DNA from: Scalesia atractyloides
Taxonomy: Eukaryota > Streptophyta > Magnoliopsida > Asterales > Asteraceae
Length of the DNA stretch: 64,000 nt
NCBI GenBank assembly: GCA_947069175.1
Contig: CAMTDV010000028.1
Span: 66,696,157-66,760,156 of the forward strand
Direction of reading: 5' to 3'
A program made the translations under genes and the position numbers. Under the pieces are notes generated by a model, which worked only from the letters and a program-made list of their open reading frames with translations, ran no database searches and was not told the origin of the DNA. How positions within the stretch are numbered: position 1 is the stretch's first letter; every line of letters begins with the position of its first letter. Shown here piece after piece: positions 42,318-54,562 of the stretch.

Positions 42318-42340
42318 CCCCCCCCCCCCCCCCCCCCCCC
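42318..42340. repeat. Poly-C run
   Basis: About 23 consecutive C, followed by AACAACAAC. It is a homopolymer with no further content. Confidence 0.9.
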
Positions 42341-42549
42341 AACAACAACTTTCAGATATATGCCCCACCCCATATTTCATATTTTGGATTCAATCGATCC
42401 CTTACACCATACCCTTTCAATTCGCCCACTAATTAAAAACTTCATTATTTTTCCCATAAGTTTAATCATACTTTTATTATAAGATTCTAATCTTGATACT
42501 AGATTTCATTTAGACATGTTAATCTTGTATATGATTTCCATAAACTTAA

Positions 42550-43290
42550 GCAACCGGTGCTGGTACCGAACCGTACCATACCGATCGAATTTTGGTACCG
42601 AACCGTACCATACCGATCGAATTTTGGTACCAATTTAATATCCATCTTTGGAATTTGTTGGGATCGGTACTCGGTATCGGTTTGCTACTGTACGGTAGTT
42701 TACCCATTTTTTACCTTCAGATACCGTATCGATAACCGCAGTGGCAGAGCTAGCCCATTAATTTAGGGGTATCTCTAAAAAACTTTACCATGCAATCATA
42801 CAATAAGTCAATAATAATAAAAAGAACGATAATAAATAAAATAAAACAAATACTTAATAGATTTGTTCTCTTGTTGTTTTCATAATTTGTAATCTTTCCA
42901 TCAGCTTTGGTATTTACTAATTGGGTCTCCTTTCAATTATAGTATTGTTAATTGGGGCTTATTTTATAGTTTGGGCTTAATTATTCTACAATTTTTTGGT
43001 TGTAAATGGTTCGGGCTTAAAAAAAATTGGGATTTTAATAATATCAACTAACCTATGTTTTTGTTAGGGGCATTCTCGAATTTGTTTAGGTGTATCATTT
43101 GTATAAAACTGGAAAAAATACACTACGAATACGAGGTTGACCGTAGCCCGTGCTACCCTTCTTAATACACTGGCTCCGCCCCTGGATAACGGTACCGTAC
43201 CTTACCGAGCACTTTGGTATCAGTATCCATTTTTTGATGATATTTAGGATCGGTACTTTCAGTATCTATACGGTACCAGAGCTCATCCCT
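42550..43290. mobile_element. GGTACCG-rich MITE, split by an hAT element
   Basis: The left end CCGGTGCTGGTACCGAACCG and right end GGTACCAGAGCTC look like imperfect inverted repeats, and the body is full of GGTACCG/CGGTACC strings. A 32-bp unit is duplicated in tandem (42562-42593, 42594-42625). The hAT element 42739-43184 sits inside it. Confidence 0.5.
42739..43184. mobile_element. Non-autonomous hAT element, 446 bp, 8-bp target duplication
   Basis: It begins CAGTGGCAGAGCTAG and ends TGGCTCCGCCCCTG, imperfect inverted repeats of hAT type. It is flanked by GATAACCG (42731-42738) and GATAACGG (43185-43192), an 8-bp duplication with one change. No coding capacity. Confidence 0.75.
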
Positions 43291-43292
43291 AC

Positions 43293-45189
43293 CTAAAGCT
43301 TGACAGATTTGAATCCCGTATTTATTAGATAGAGAAGAAACATCTTACTACCAGTGACTACACCATGTCCCTTAGGACTCTTGAAACTTATTTGGCATAT
43401 CGTTTCCAAAGCGTACATTAGAGGAGTTAAATGCATGTCGCTAAAAGCATTATTGAGCAAGTTTTTGGGTGGAGCTTGTGAAAAAGAAAGGCTTTCCCTC
43501 ATTCAAGTGTGATCAACTTTTCCAATAGTTCATTGAATTCGTCCAAGTAGTATACAATATGTTAGAACTCTTAAATGAAAGGATGTACGACTACAAAATA
43601 AATTTTAGTTAAAAATTCAATATATTATATATTCTAATGAAAATAAGAGGTTGTAAGAGAAGGAGGAAACATATTTTAAGAAAACAGCATATATATATAT
43701 ATATATAATATTATATGTTATTATATGTAACTTATTTATTGATCGTATTTTCAGATAGTCACTAAAAAGTATAAAAGAAATAATTTGTTTTCTTTATTTG
43801 TGTTCTTTAATATGTTTTTATAGCTAGTTTCATTTTGCATACTAAATTAGTAAAAATAAGGGGTAACTTTGTAGAATAATAACCATTTTAAAGTTTCATT
43901 AGATCACTCAAGTTTCAAAAGTGTTTCAATCAGGTCACTCAACATTCGTTTTTTCATTAAAATTAAGGGTTTTCTCATCCATTTTATAGGTAACCGTGGT
44001 GATGTGGATTTTTGTTTCTTTTTTCCCTTTTATTTGATGCTGACGTCGAGTGATGACATGGACTGTAACTTGTTTTTTTATTCTTTAATGTAATTAAAGT
44101 GTTTTTATTTTTAATAAATATAATTTCAAATATTAAAATAATCCGACCCCGCATCTTATGCTCATTTTGTTTAACACATGGAAAAAATGACATGACTTGA
44201 TTTGAATGTTAAATTATCTAATTGGAATAGAAATGATACGAGTGACATAATTAGAACACTTTTAAAACTTGGTTATTATTCTATGACATATACCTAAAAA
44301 TAAAGCAACGTTTTATGTGAAGGAAAATATTTGAAACTATCCATCCAATATATTTCACAGAATAGCGTTTTTTTCTTTAATGGAGAACATAAATGAATGT
44401 ATTTTGTTTCTTCTTTCTTTTGTTTTGTGTGGGAGTTCATCTACAGCTGTTGTTTTTTGGTATGACATGAAAATACGTGACATGCATTTCTTTGGTAGGT
44501 ATCATTTCCAATATATTACATATTACATATTAGTTAGTCTATAAAATACTATTCATTTCTATTAACTGTATAAATCAAACATTCTATATTCTATAAACCT
44601 TATAATTATAAAATGAAGTTGGATCAACAGTGCCAGCTTATAAAATAAAGTTGGATCAAGAGTGGCATGGCAGCCTGTCATTGGTTAGGGTTTTATTTAT
44701 TGTTTTTTCCTCTTCAACATTTATTATTAATATTTACAACTCTTCAAATTTTTAAAAATATTATTTTTATTTATATTCTTTAACATTTAGTATTAACACT
44801 TACAACCTTTCAACTTTCTAAAAACTATATAATCAATTTTATGTGTTATGTGTTGGTATAAATACATGTTGATTACGGTTTTTTTTTGTCTTTTAGTAAG
44901 TTCTAGTTTATTTTAACATTTACCCTTCAATAGTTAGTATTGATGGTTACAACCCTTCAACTTTATAAAAACTTTATAATCATTTTTACGGTTTTGTATT
45001 TATGTATGTGTCGGTATAAATTCAAGTTGATTACGTTTCCTTGAAAATGGCTAGGCTCATATATAATATGTTTTTTTCGCTTTTTTGTACGTTTTCAGTT
45101 AAGAGCGTGATTGCATAACACGTGGTCTTATCGATGGCCTTGCTGACTTTTGCAAAATATGCTCTAGTGATTATCATGTTTTATATTTT
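43293..45189. other. AT-rich spacer
   Basis: No supported gene. It contains an (AT)n run at 43688-43706 and scattered AT-rich debris. Short open frames here are not convincing. Confidence 0.5.
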
Positions 45190-46790
45190 TTTTAACGGCC
45201 GACAAAACTTTATTATAAACATAGCAAGAACTATACACCACAATTACAAACAGTTCAAAGAAAAAACAACAAAACAGACAACATGTTAACCAAAAAAGCT
45301 AAATCGACTCCATGATCCCACGTAATGGATACCTCCTTCAAACTATTCTTCACCCGTAAGTACGCCATTGATTTAACTTCATCCAAAACTTTTATCGGGT
45401 CTGGACTTGCACTTCTAAACATAGACTCGTTACGCGTTCTCCAAATGCACCAAATAACAACAAGTATAATAGCATGAATAGCTTTTTTTTCTTTTTCCTC
45501 GATCCCGGACTAAATCCATGCAGCCCCAAAATGTCCTTTATATTAAATTCGTATATCGGCGGATTCCTACACCACAAGGCGACACTTTGCCATACAAGCT
45601 GAGCAAAGTGACACGAAATGAAGATAAGCTCACATGACTCCTCGAGCTCCCCGCACATAATGCACAAACGATCCGGGACATTAAGGTTTCTTCTAGCTAG
45701 AGCACATCTAGTCGGCAACCGATCCAATCCACAATAGCCACTTTCAATTGTTCCAAACAAATACACTTTTGAGGTTGCACCTATTAAACGAACTCGGGAT
45801 TATTTTAAGGCCAGAGACACAGAAAATACCTGATTCATCATGGTTCCACCGCGAGTATCTCTGCCCAAGCCCATACTCACTAGCTCGATAAGGCTAGATA
45901 AATATTGGATATCCAACTATTCACTGTTGCTAAGCATGGCCTGGCCCACATCCAGTTAAACACCGGCCTAGCACCGCCTATAACAACACGGGCTTGCACT
46001 TTGCAGTCCTTTTCCACTTCCAGCCGGAACAAGTCCGGAAACACTCTATACAGGGGGGTCCGAACCAGTCCAAAGATCCAGCCAAAATGACGTTGATGAC
46101 CCGTCCACTAGTACTGTTCGAACTGCCTTCTCCAAGTTTACACCCACTTTTAGAAAAGGATCCCGAATGCTGACAATATATTTACACGGACCGGGAACCG
46201 AAATCTTAGCGGTATAGCTGACCACGCTCTCGAGTTGTGATGGACCACTCCATGTTACTCGCCGCCACAATCCTTTTTTATCAGTCACAAACCGCCACCA
46301 CCATTTCGCTAACTTGAGAGATTTGCATCTCTAAGGGACCCAAACCCAAGACCCCATATTTGACTGACAGGAGCAATGGTTTTATCCCAAGCAACCAATT
46401 CATTTTCGCCTTTTCTTCCGACCCGCCCCAAAAATACCCTTTTAATTTTATCAAGAGCATCCAAGACTTGTATTGGCGCTTTGAAAAGAGAGAAGTAGTA
46501 TATTGGAAGGGAATTCAAAACCGACTTTAATAAAGTAATCCTTCTCCCGTAAGATTACGTTTTTGCCTTCCAAATCGATAGGCGGTTTTAAAAATATCCA
46601 CCACCGGTTTTTTGCGGACAAGATTCATGTTTGCTCCAACTTGCAAACCAAGATGTTTAAATGGAAACACACCTCATTTGCAATTAAGGAGACCCCATGC
46701 TTTGAACCTCTATGTCACTTACACCAATACCATACACACTACACTTAGCGAGATTTATCTTCAATCCGGAAGTTAGATAGAAGCATTATT
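45190..46790 (-). pseudogene. 5'-truncated LINE, reverse-transcriptase C-terminus
   Basis: Minus-strand frames give VFLGRVGRKGENELVAWDK and ANLSSLKLAKWWWRF-type text, then LVDGSSTSFWLDLWTGSDPP, then a zf-RVT domain: LPTRCALARRNLNVPDRLC, CIMCGELEESCE and FISCHFAQLVWQSVALW. This is the tail of a plant L1-type non-LTR retrotransposon. A TTTTTTTT tract on the plus strand at about 45185 fits a residual poly-A tail. Frameshifts separate the pieces, and the 5' end is lost at about 46790. Confidence 0.8.
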
Positions 46791-47043
46791 TATTAACATT
46801 CAACAACTACACTTGTCACAAATAAGTGTTCCTATGTAACATCAATGATGGATTGTATTTATTAATTGTATGATATGTCCTAGTTTGTTTCATTACCCAA
46901 CATGTTTATTTTGTTACCTCTAGTTTTCCTTATGTGGTTCCGGGTATCATAGCTTTTTTCTTTACACTTAATGGAATGCTATAACTATTTGGGTTTAAAA
47001 CAAAACGAAAAGATAGCTTTACATGGGATCTTGATAAATTGGA
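46791..47043. other. Spacer between two LINE relics
   Basis: AT-rich, no supported feature. Confidence 0.4.
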
Positions 47044-47275
47044 TGTTGGAGCATATGGAAAGCGAGAAATGAGTTGAGGTTTTCGAATGTTCAAGTTAAG
47101 GTCGAGAAGATTATAGCGGAAGTTAAGTCATTGGGGTTTTTGTGGTTTAGTAATAGATCTAAATGTAATGTCGCTTCGTGGGAGGAGTGGTGCAAATTTG
47201 TAATTATGTAAGTTGGTGTGTGTTTATTTGGCCCCCGATTTTCGAGTGTGGTCGGTTTTAATTAAGTTTACTGTT
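47044..47275 (+). pseudogene. 3' end of a second LINE, plus strand
   Basis: An open frame from TGTTGGAGCATATGG reads CWSIWKARNELRFSNVQVKV then KSLGFLWFSNRSK and WEEWCKFVIM before a stop at about 47206. This is the conserved C-terminal end of plant L1-type LINEs. About 60 bp of 3' untranslated sequence follow. Its orientation is opposite to 45190-46790, so it is a separate insertion. Confidence 0.7.
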
Positions 47276-47822
47276 AAAAATATATATAATGTTAACAACT
47301 CACTATTCTTGATTACAATTTACAATACATTTAATGATTGGTTTGTTAAGCAAAGTAGGTGTTAGAACTTTTAATGGTTAGCTTATTGCTAGATACACTT
47401 TTGTTTTTATTTTTATATATAATATGTCATTTCCGCCGTTCAATAATATAAAATAAAAAACTTTTAATGATTGGTTGTTACTTTGTTAAGGAGCAAACAA
47501 CATACTCCTCTTTAGTAATTGTCTAACCAACCTACGTGTATAATAAAATAGGTATTAGCGTCGTACCATAGTCCTCGAGTGTCGTTTTGTTGTAAAAATT
47601 ATTTGTTTATTTTCAGCTCTTGAGTGCATGTTTCTTTTATGTATTTATTTTTCGTAATTAATCATGCATTTTGAGGTAATCCTTTTGTTATTGCTCGTCA
47701 TTGCAAAATATGGTACAAACAATTTAGAAGTTGATGTTTTCCAACATTTTTACCGTGAATCAATAACATTAGCTTTTTTTTTCTTCGAACAACAGCTTTC
47801 ACTAGAAACACCTGGCAAGTTA
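47276..47822. other. AT-rich spacer
   Basis: No gene or recognised repeat seen. Confidence 0.4.
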
Positions 47823-48180
47823 GACCATACGGTGCGTAGGGGTTTGAAAATAGGGACGTTATGCGACACGTAAGCACGCGTTAGAAATAGGGCGTGGTGC
47901 AAAAACGGGAGGTGTGGGACGAGGCGTGGAAGAGCGGCGTTATTCGGCACGTGACACACACTTTTATACTTAAAAATTATATAAAATCTATTAAATATGA
48001 ATAAAAAACATTAATATTAATTGCATCCAATCACACGTGGCCACGTCCTCTCCCACTATACCTTCCACGTGGTGGAATTCTTGCCGCCCCTTAAACGCTG
48101 GCCTCCACGCCGTATCTGAGATGGTGTGCCCGGCGTGGAATGGCTTTCACGCCACTCTTTCACGTCCACACCGTGTGGTA
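47823..48180. mobile_element. Harbinger-type MITE
   Basis: GACCATACGGTGCG at the left and CCACACCGTGTGGTA at the right are imperfect inverted repeats. They share the ACCACACGGTG core with the element at 49364-50329. TTA precedes and TAA follows, close to the 3-bp TWA target of Harbinger elements. Subterminal GGCGTTATTCGGCACGTG resembles GGCGTTATCCGACACATG at 49482. The length is 358 bp with no coding region. Confidence 0.6.
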
Positions 48181-49019
48181 TAACTGGCTGGTAAGGGTAA
48201 AGCAACTACTACAAGAAAACAGAGACCCCAATAGCTTTCATTAGAAACATCCTGCAAGTAAGTAGCTGCTAAATGCAAAACAACGACAATAAGAAAACAG
48301 AAACACTAGGACATTATACATCAATTTCTCCATTTTGACCACTATAGACTCAAAGTCTTTGAGCAGTTATTGATCTAAAAAAATACCGATTTGACTTCAC
48401 CAATAATACTCTTAATCTAAATCGGCTACTTAGAGAAAACCTAAGTTCAAACAATATTAGCTAACTTGTCAACTCCACCTGTATGTACATTATGTTACCT
48501 AACAAATTTATTTTGAGGATTAATATATTTAAATATTGATCGATTAAACCAATAATCAAACAAAAATAAAATATAAAATTCAAACTTCATTACTCGAACC
48601 CTTTTTGTTTCTAGTATATATTACTAGTAGTACACCAATAATATGCTTTGGGTAAGATAAATTGCAAAAATATACTTTCTTTTAATATTTCATAGACTTA
48701 ATTGTAATTTACGTCCCTATGGTTTATCTTCTCTTGCTATTTCAGAAAAAATTTTCAAAATTGTGTTGATTTCCTCTTTGACATACTTGAAACGTGTCAT
48801 TTCAGTCGAAAAAAAACCTAGTTAAATCATCCAATTTAATGAAGGGCATTTTCATCATTTTCCTATATCTTTTATTTTCACTTTGTTTTACTGTTTGTAA
48901 AATCCCAACCCCTATAAAACCCATTTCCCTACATAATCAAGTGTAACAACCATGGGTCATGAAGATGATAACGACCCAAATTGAAGGGTTCGAGCTCCTT
49001 ATTCAAATTTTAACCCACA
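48181..49019. other. AT-rich spacer
   Basis: No supported gene. A poly-A/poly-T rich, heavily decayed region. Confidence 0.4.
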
Positions 49020-49363
49020 ACTCGAATACGTTATGTCTAAGTTCTTCACATTTGTGTTTGTTTATCAAGCATATGTTATAACTAATTTTGGTTACTCTGT
49101 AATTTCAACATGGAGGTGAGCTCAGTTTATTCCCATAAGTCACATAACAAAAGAGGGCAATCTCATATGTTGACAAGCTTAATGTAGACTATTTCTCACT
49201 TGTAATCATTAAAGATATGATGATTGAACTAGGTTATAAGAAGGATAATCTAGATCTTTCGAAATACCATTCAAGGTTCCAGGTGACGATATGGATTTTG
49301 GGTTAAGTCCAATAGGTAGTGATACTGATATTATTAGGTTGATTAAACATGCAATAGTGCGAA

Positions 49364-50329
49364 GACCACATAGTGTGGAGGGGAATGAAAAATGGACGTT
49401 ATTCGACAATGGATGCCACGTTAGCGGTCAGAAGTGGCGTGTGGAAAAAAGGGAGAGGCATGAAGGGGCGTGGAAGAGGGGCGTTATCCGACACATGGCA
49501 TAAATTTTTTATTATTATTTAAATTTATAAATCATTAAACTCTATTAAATTTAAATAAAACCCAATTACTACTAATTAGAAGATTACATAATTTAAAATT
49601 TTAAAGATTACATAACTTAAATATTTAAAACATTACATAACATACATAATTAAAAACATTACATAGCTAAAACAGTTAACCTAAAAACACATTATTTGCC
49701 ACGCCGCGTAGTGTCTGAAGTCACGGGCGTACATGTTATGGTACTCGACGCAACGATTTGGATGATGTTGCCTTCGTTTAGCTCACCATTATCATTGTCC
49801 AAACTGTTTACTATCGTCTCAAATCTCGTACAATCCCTATGAATCATCTGAAAACGTGAAAAAAGTGCGTCCACACTATGGATGGCCTCACCCTATGTAA
49901 ACAAAACTCACGGTAAACTCGATCCCAAAACCGAGTCGTTTGTAACGTAGCCCCGTGGTTGGTCAACACCGCGACCCATGATTCGCATAACACGATCCTC
50001 TTGTACGACCCAAGGAATTACCAACATTCGTATGGTTTTATGAGAGGGTGTTTTAACATGTAAAATGATATGGTAGTTTATTGATTTGGTAAAATGGAAA
50101 AGATGGTGTATTTATATGCATGAGTAATTTAAAAAAAACACCATTTTTTACTAGCCATTGAGGCCAACAGCCAAATTTTAACATCCAATTAGTAAACGTC
50201 ACGTCGACCAAGAAATGAACTTAGCGCCGGTGGAAATGTTCAAGCCCAATCAACAACGCTGTGGAAAACGCCGATGACGGTGTGGTGTATGTGGCAAACA
50301 CTGCATATCCACGCTCACACCGTGTGGTC
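49364..50329 (-). mobile_element. Harbinger-derived element with Myb remnant, 966 bp
   Basis: The left end GACCACATAGTGTGG and right end TCACACCGTGTGGTC are good inverted repeats. GAA precedes and TAA follows, a possible TAA target duplication with one change. The interior contains a damaged Harbinger Myb-like gene on the minus strand (49690-50040). It disrupts the MULE relic. Confidence 0.7.
49690..50040 (-). pseudogene. Harbinger-associated Myb-like (trihelix) protein remnant
   Basis: Minus-strand text reads WVAVLTNHGATLQTTRFWDR then VYREFCLH, and after a frameshift SVDALFSRFQMIHRDCTRFE. That is the Myb/SANT-like DNA-binding region of the second protein encoded by PIF/Harbinger elements, which helps transposase reach the nucleus and bind DNA. 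It is frameshifted and truncated at both ends. Confidence 0.6.
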
Positions 50330-50380
50330 TAAGGTTATAGATGTGTATGTTGAGAAATTTCCAAAAGTGTATTATTAAGC

Positions 50381-52169
50381 AAGAAAAATGTAAGACAACT
50401 TCGGAAATCGATCGAGCTTGTTACAAGAGGTGTGTGGGTGTATTCCAGAGCTTGAATGATACTGAAGTGCGTATTGTGTTTTTCTGTTGTTAATGTGTGC
50501 TTGATCGATCCCTAAATTAGTAAATATATCAACTTAACAAAGTATGCGAAAATTATGGCAAGTACACGTCTTCATCCCACGTCCATAATGAATAAACACG
50601 TGCAGCTCTTCAACCACTATCAGCGAGATTCTAGCTTGGCCCTGATCCACTAGTCGTTACCTGCATATTAACTTGACAAAATATCAAGAACAACCATTAG
50701 TAACCATATCAATTATTGAGGATCCGTGATCCTTATAGATTCCGTAGTACATATCAAGGATACTTGTTCCAGGATATAACGCATCCACAACAATAAAAAA
50801 ACAAGCCCTAAAAACTTTTAACTCTATATTTGATACAAAAGTGAGTTTAATTAACAAGTTACAAAATTTTAGTTGGTTTTAAAATTTAGAGCAGAATACA
50901 TGTGTTTACTTTCGTTTTGTAGTTACGAAGCATGTGCTAGGAATGGTCTTTCTTAAAAAAGTTATGATTATTTTCCTACCGATCGTTTTACAATTTTTTG
51001 GGATTACTTGGATGCTAATGAAAGAGTATTTTCGTTACAAGGATGATGAAGAGGTAAACAATAATCTGTTCTATATTTTTTTTATTAAATGGGTTTTTAC
51101 CATTTTTACTTATCCTATGTATTTAAGTTAAAACATAAGTAAACGAGACCAAATCATCTGATTCATTCTTGCCATTGTTTTTGCATTCATTGGCACAGAC
51201 AAGACGACACTGAAGAAGCTGGAGATGAGGTGTAAAGCCATACTTCTAAGATATGCTCATAAAGTCACATATTACGGTACGATTTAGTTTTCGCTTACCA
51301 GAGATGAAAGCATAACTACTTAGATGGCGATTTCTCAAAGTTTGTGATGTATGGAGGTGATTTCTCAGGCTCTGTATTAGACGAGGGAGACGAAGCTACT
51401 AAAAGGTTCACTTACTTCCTCGGGAAACCTAGCCGTTTGGTATGCTTTAATGAAGGTACAATTCAACACATATAATTGCTAGCTTCAAGCCTTTCATCAA
51501 ACTATGAGGATGCTATTTGCTAACTGATTATTGCCTGATCCGTTATTAGTAGACGCACACATCAATCGACACCTCACTCTGTTAGTGTGCGCGAAGTATG
51601 AAGCAAAGAAAGGTCGCCAAGAATGAACAACAACATGCACTTTTGTAAGGTCAAGGCGTACATAAAGCAACTCATCATCTTTTAACCACAACAACAGCTA
51701 GGAGCTGTGAATATGTGTTTGTTGCATGTAATCATCCTACATTTGGTCGATAAATAAACGTGTTAGTTAATAAACCCTGCCACATAACTTCGTATTCGTT
51801 CTATCTTAATTTGTAAGCCCCTGTAGCGTCTTAGGGCTTTCATCTAGTTAAAGTTAAAATAGACTTGAAGACATTTTAGTACGCCATGCGGTACGGTTCA
51901 GCGCCCCTGTCACCTCACCCGCTATAACGCCCCTCCCCTCATTTCCTAAGCAGCACTAGGGGGCCTTATAGCTTGTTCCGTTGCTCTGTTAGAGGGAGCC
52001 AAAGTCTATTTTTAGGCCCCTTATAATTATATAGTTTTTCAACAATAATATTTTTTTTACTTTTAGCACTATATATATCCTACATTTTTACCTAAACCAC
52101 ACCATTCTATACAATCTTTTCTCTTCTATTTTTATACAAAACCACACCTCTATTTTTATACAATCCCAC
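50381..52169. other. Spacer without supported gene
   Basis: AT-rich to mixed sequence. A hydrophobic open frame at 50934-51131 has no family resemblance I can name. A GC-richer stretch at 51880-51975 (CCCCTGTCACCTCACCCG and nearby) looks like the end of a DNA transposon, perhaps the left end of the element that carries the Myb relic at 52170-53234. Confidence 0.35.
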
Positions 52170-53234
52170 ACCATGTTTCCCAACAACAACCAAAATGCGT
52201 GGGAGCCCAACAATCTGATTTGGACTAATTCGCAAACAATGAGTAAGAAAATCTATACCAAAGAGACCCGCTAACGAGTGAGATCAAGTATTATCCGATA
52301 CCCCCTTCCATGCCAACATCCCATCATCCGTCACTACCACTTCTCGGCTTTTTTGGATACTATTCCGCATCAAATCAACGACCAACATTTTTTCAACAAA
52401 CCCAACACATACCTGAAACTCAAAACATACCCGAAACCAAACCCAACCCATATCCTCGAGAGGTCAAGAAGTAAGAGGAACCATAAGAAGGTTGAGAAAG
52501 TCAACGCACTCCCAAAACGGCCAATAGGTGGACGCCTAACGAAGAACTAGCATTGACACGAGTATGGCTCGACGTATCGGAAGATCCGATTATTTGGAGG
52601 TGTATATGTGAGAAGTTTTCGCCACAATGGGCCGTGGTGAATATCGTCCAGCCGATTCCTTTCCGGGCAAGTGGACGCAATGCGTGGGAAGATCAACAAC
52701 TTCAACAAAAAATACAACAACCTCACCATTAATCACACAAGAAGAAGCAGTTCAAACGACGTGGACATCATGACCGCAGCCCACACCAAATACAGAATCC
52801 ATCATGGCTCAGCGTTTACGATGATACCTTCTTGGGAGGTTCTTCCCAAAATCTCCAAAGTGGCATCCTATACCACTGTTTGACCCAACGCCCCATAAGT
52901 CAAAACGTTCCTTATAGAAAACGACTAGCGAATCATCCTCGTCCGATTGTCGTTCTTACTTTTAACTTAAACGAAGACATTGATGGTTTGAATTTTTAAA
53001 AACATTAAGAGTTGCCCCGACCGATGGGTAGGGATAGAAGTAAGGCAGCAGCACGAGCACGAGACACCTCCTCGACAACGCCATCAGAAGCCCATCAAGG
53101 TTGGATGAGTTCGACGATAGGCTCACTCGACTTCTCTCGATCAAGGAAAAGGAACATGAAATGAAATTGGAGAAACAAATCAGAAAAGATATGAAGTTCC
53201 TCAAGAAAGGTTGTATTTTTTCATTTTAAGTACG
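52170..53234 (+). pseudogene. Harbinger-associated Myb-like protein gene, decayed
   Basis: ATG at about 52171 (MFPNNNQNAWEPNN) is followed by a basic RSRSKRNHKKVEKV and a Myb/SANT-like ELALTRVWLDVSEDPIIW. Then come TKYRIHHGSAFTMIPSWEVL, RANHPRPIVVLTFNLNEDID and the C-terminal coiled DDRLTRLLSIKEKEHEMKLE and KQIRKDMKFLKKG. This order is typical of the PIF/Harbinger ORF1-type proteins that genome annotations often mislabel as glutathione S-transferase T3-like. Frameshifts occur near 52280, 52540, 52690 and 52880. The Tat element inserted 15-20 bp after its end. Confidence 0.7.
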
Positions 53235-54491
53235 TGGAGGGGTATGGTCCCAAAAACTATGCGCCAGCGCAAGCAACCATACCCTCAATGACAAAGTAAC
53301 AAGAATAACCTTGCGCACAATGCGCAACGGTGCGCCTTTCTTGGAACTAGCAGGTCACACAACGAACCTTGCGCACTCGGCGCAACGGCAAGTTAGACAA
53401 ACTCTAAACAGGTCACACAACGAACCTTGCGCACTCAGTGCAACGACAATTTAGACCAACTCTAACAGGTCACACAACGAACCTTGCGCACTCAGCGCAA
53501 CGGCAAGTTAGACCAACTCTAAATAGGTCACACAACGAACCTTGTGCACTCAGCGCAACGGCAAGTTAGCCCAAACAATATAAGTCACACAACGAACCTT
53601 GTGTACTTGCACAATGGCGAGTTAGACTTAGACGCGCAGGTTACTTGACCCTGTGCGGATCAAACAATCCTTTAGCCGCGAAGTCCTAAACCTTGCAAGG
53701 CCAAGACAAACATGAGAGCACCTCATAGTCTTGTGGACAAAAGGATTTATCCCTGCAACCCTGCGCTGGCCAGAAAGCACTAACAGCCTCGCAGAAGGGA
53801 TAAGCGCAAAGAGACATTGACTATATACAAGGATACAGAGTGGCAGAGCTGTGACCCAATAGTTGCTCAGCAGGTTGCGTCAGACTGCGTCGCATGAACA
53901 GTAATGCAGACGCCAGACTGTCCGCCAACCATACTCACGCCAGTGACTGTCACACATTCTCCACTTTCGGCTGATAGCAGGTCTGACGCCAGGGACAACT
54001 GCCTTTACACGTGGCACCATTCAGCATCCAACAAAGCATACCTCCTGCAAGAGAACATTAATGCTCCTGCAGGGAAGATTTAATGATCAATGCAGAGGGA
54101 CAGAACGGATATCCCTGGTCGTCTGGGCCAGGCCCAAGGCCCATCAGCCCATCTCCTAGCCCACTTATTCCCGGCTATAAAATGAGTTTCGAACCACAAG
54201 GTAAAGGATCAACAATCATATTCAGAAATATACGAACAAACTTATTGCTTGCTACTTGAGCTTACTTGCTTATTACTTGCAATCAACCAATACTTATTCT
54301 CACGCCGAAGTGTGGTCACGAAGAAAACCCTCCCTTTCCCCCATGACGACTAATGGTGCTACTAGTTTTGCAGATCAATTCGAGTGAGATCACCATGAAG
54401 AGCGAGCGAAGAGGCAACCTTTTATGCAGAAATCTCTCGGTTGTAACTAATATATCTCTGGATATCCGTAGGTTCAACCAGTGTTTCTTCA
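53235..54491 (+). mobile_element. 5' LTR of Tat-P
   Basis: It runs TGGAGGGGTATGGTCCC to GTGTTTCTTCA. It contains the minisatellite 53325-53640, a region with CTGCAGGGAAGATTTAATGA, and TATAAAATGAG at about 54176 as a likely TATA box. The terminal 0.43 kb matches 61613-62200. Confidence 0.85.
53325..53640 (+). repeat. Minisatellite in the Tat-P LTR
   Basis: Five units of about 55-60 bp are built on AGGTCACACAACGAACCTTG followed by CGCACTCAGCGCAACGGCAA. Central units are nearly identical and outer ones diverged. It is the same array as 16290-16600 in Tat-M. Confidence 0.88.
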
Positions 54492-54562
54492 TTGCACCAT
54501 CGCTATTTACTCTCTCTCACATCCGTTTCTTCGTTTCGTTTTTTCACAAACCTCACGTACAA

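Larger units (their letters stand above)
49020..50380 (+). pseudogene. MULE (MuDR) PB1-like N-terminal relic, split by a MITE
   Basis: Translations of 49260-49360 give FKVPGDDMDFGLSPIGSDTD followed by IIRLIKHA. On the far side of the MITE (from 50333) the text resumes KVIDVYVEKFPKVY. Together they have the order of the PB1-like N-terminus of plant Mutator-like transposases, where a 'glxxlxxDxDv' strand is followed by '..VIDvYVEH'. Many stops and frameshifts; no transposase core was found to the right. Confidence 0.5.

Noticed and set aside
50934..51131. Membrane protein gene
   Set aside because: A hydrophobic frame of 65 residues in AT-rich DNA, with no domain, splice partner or conservation clue.
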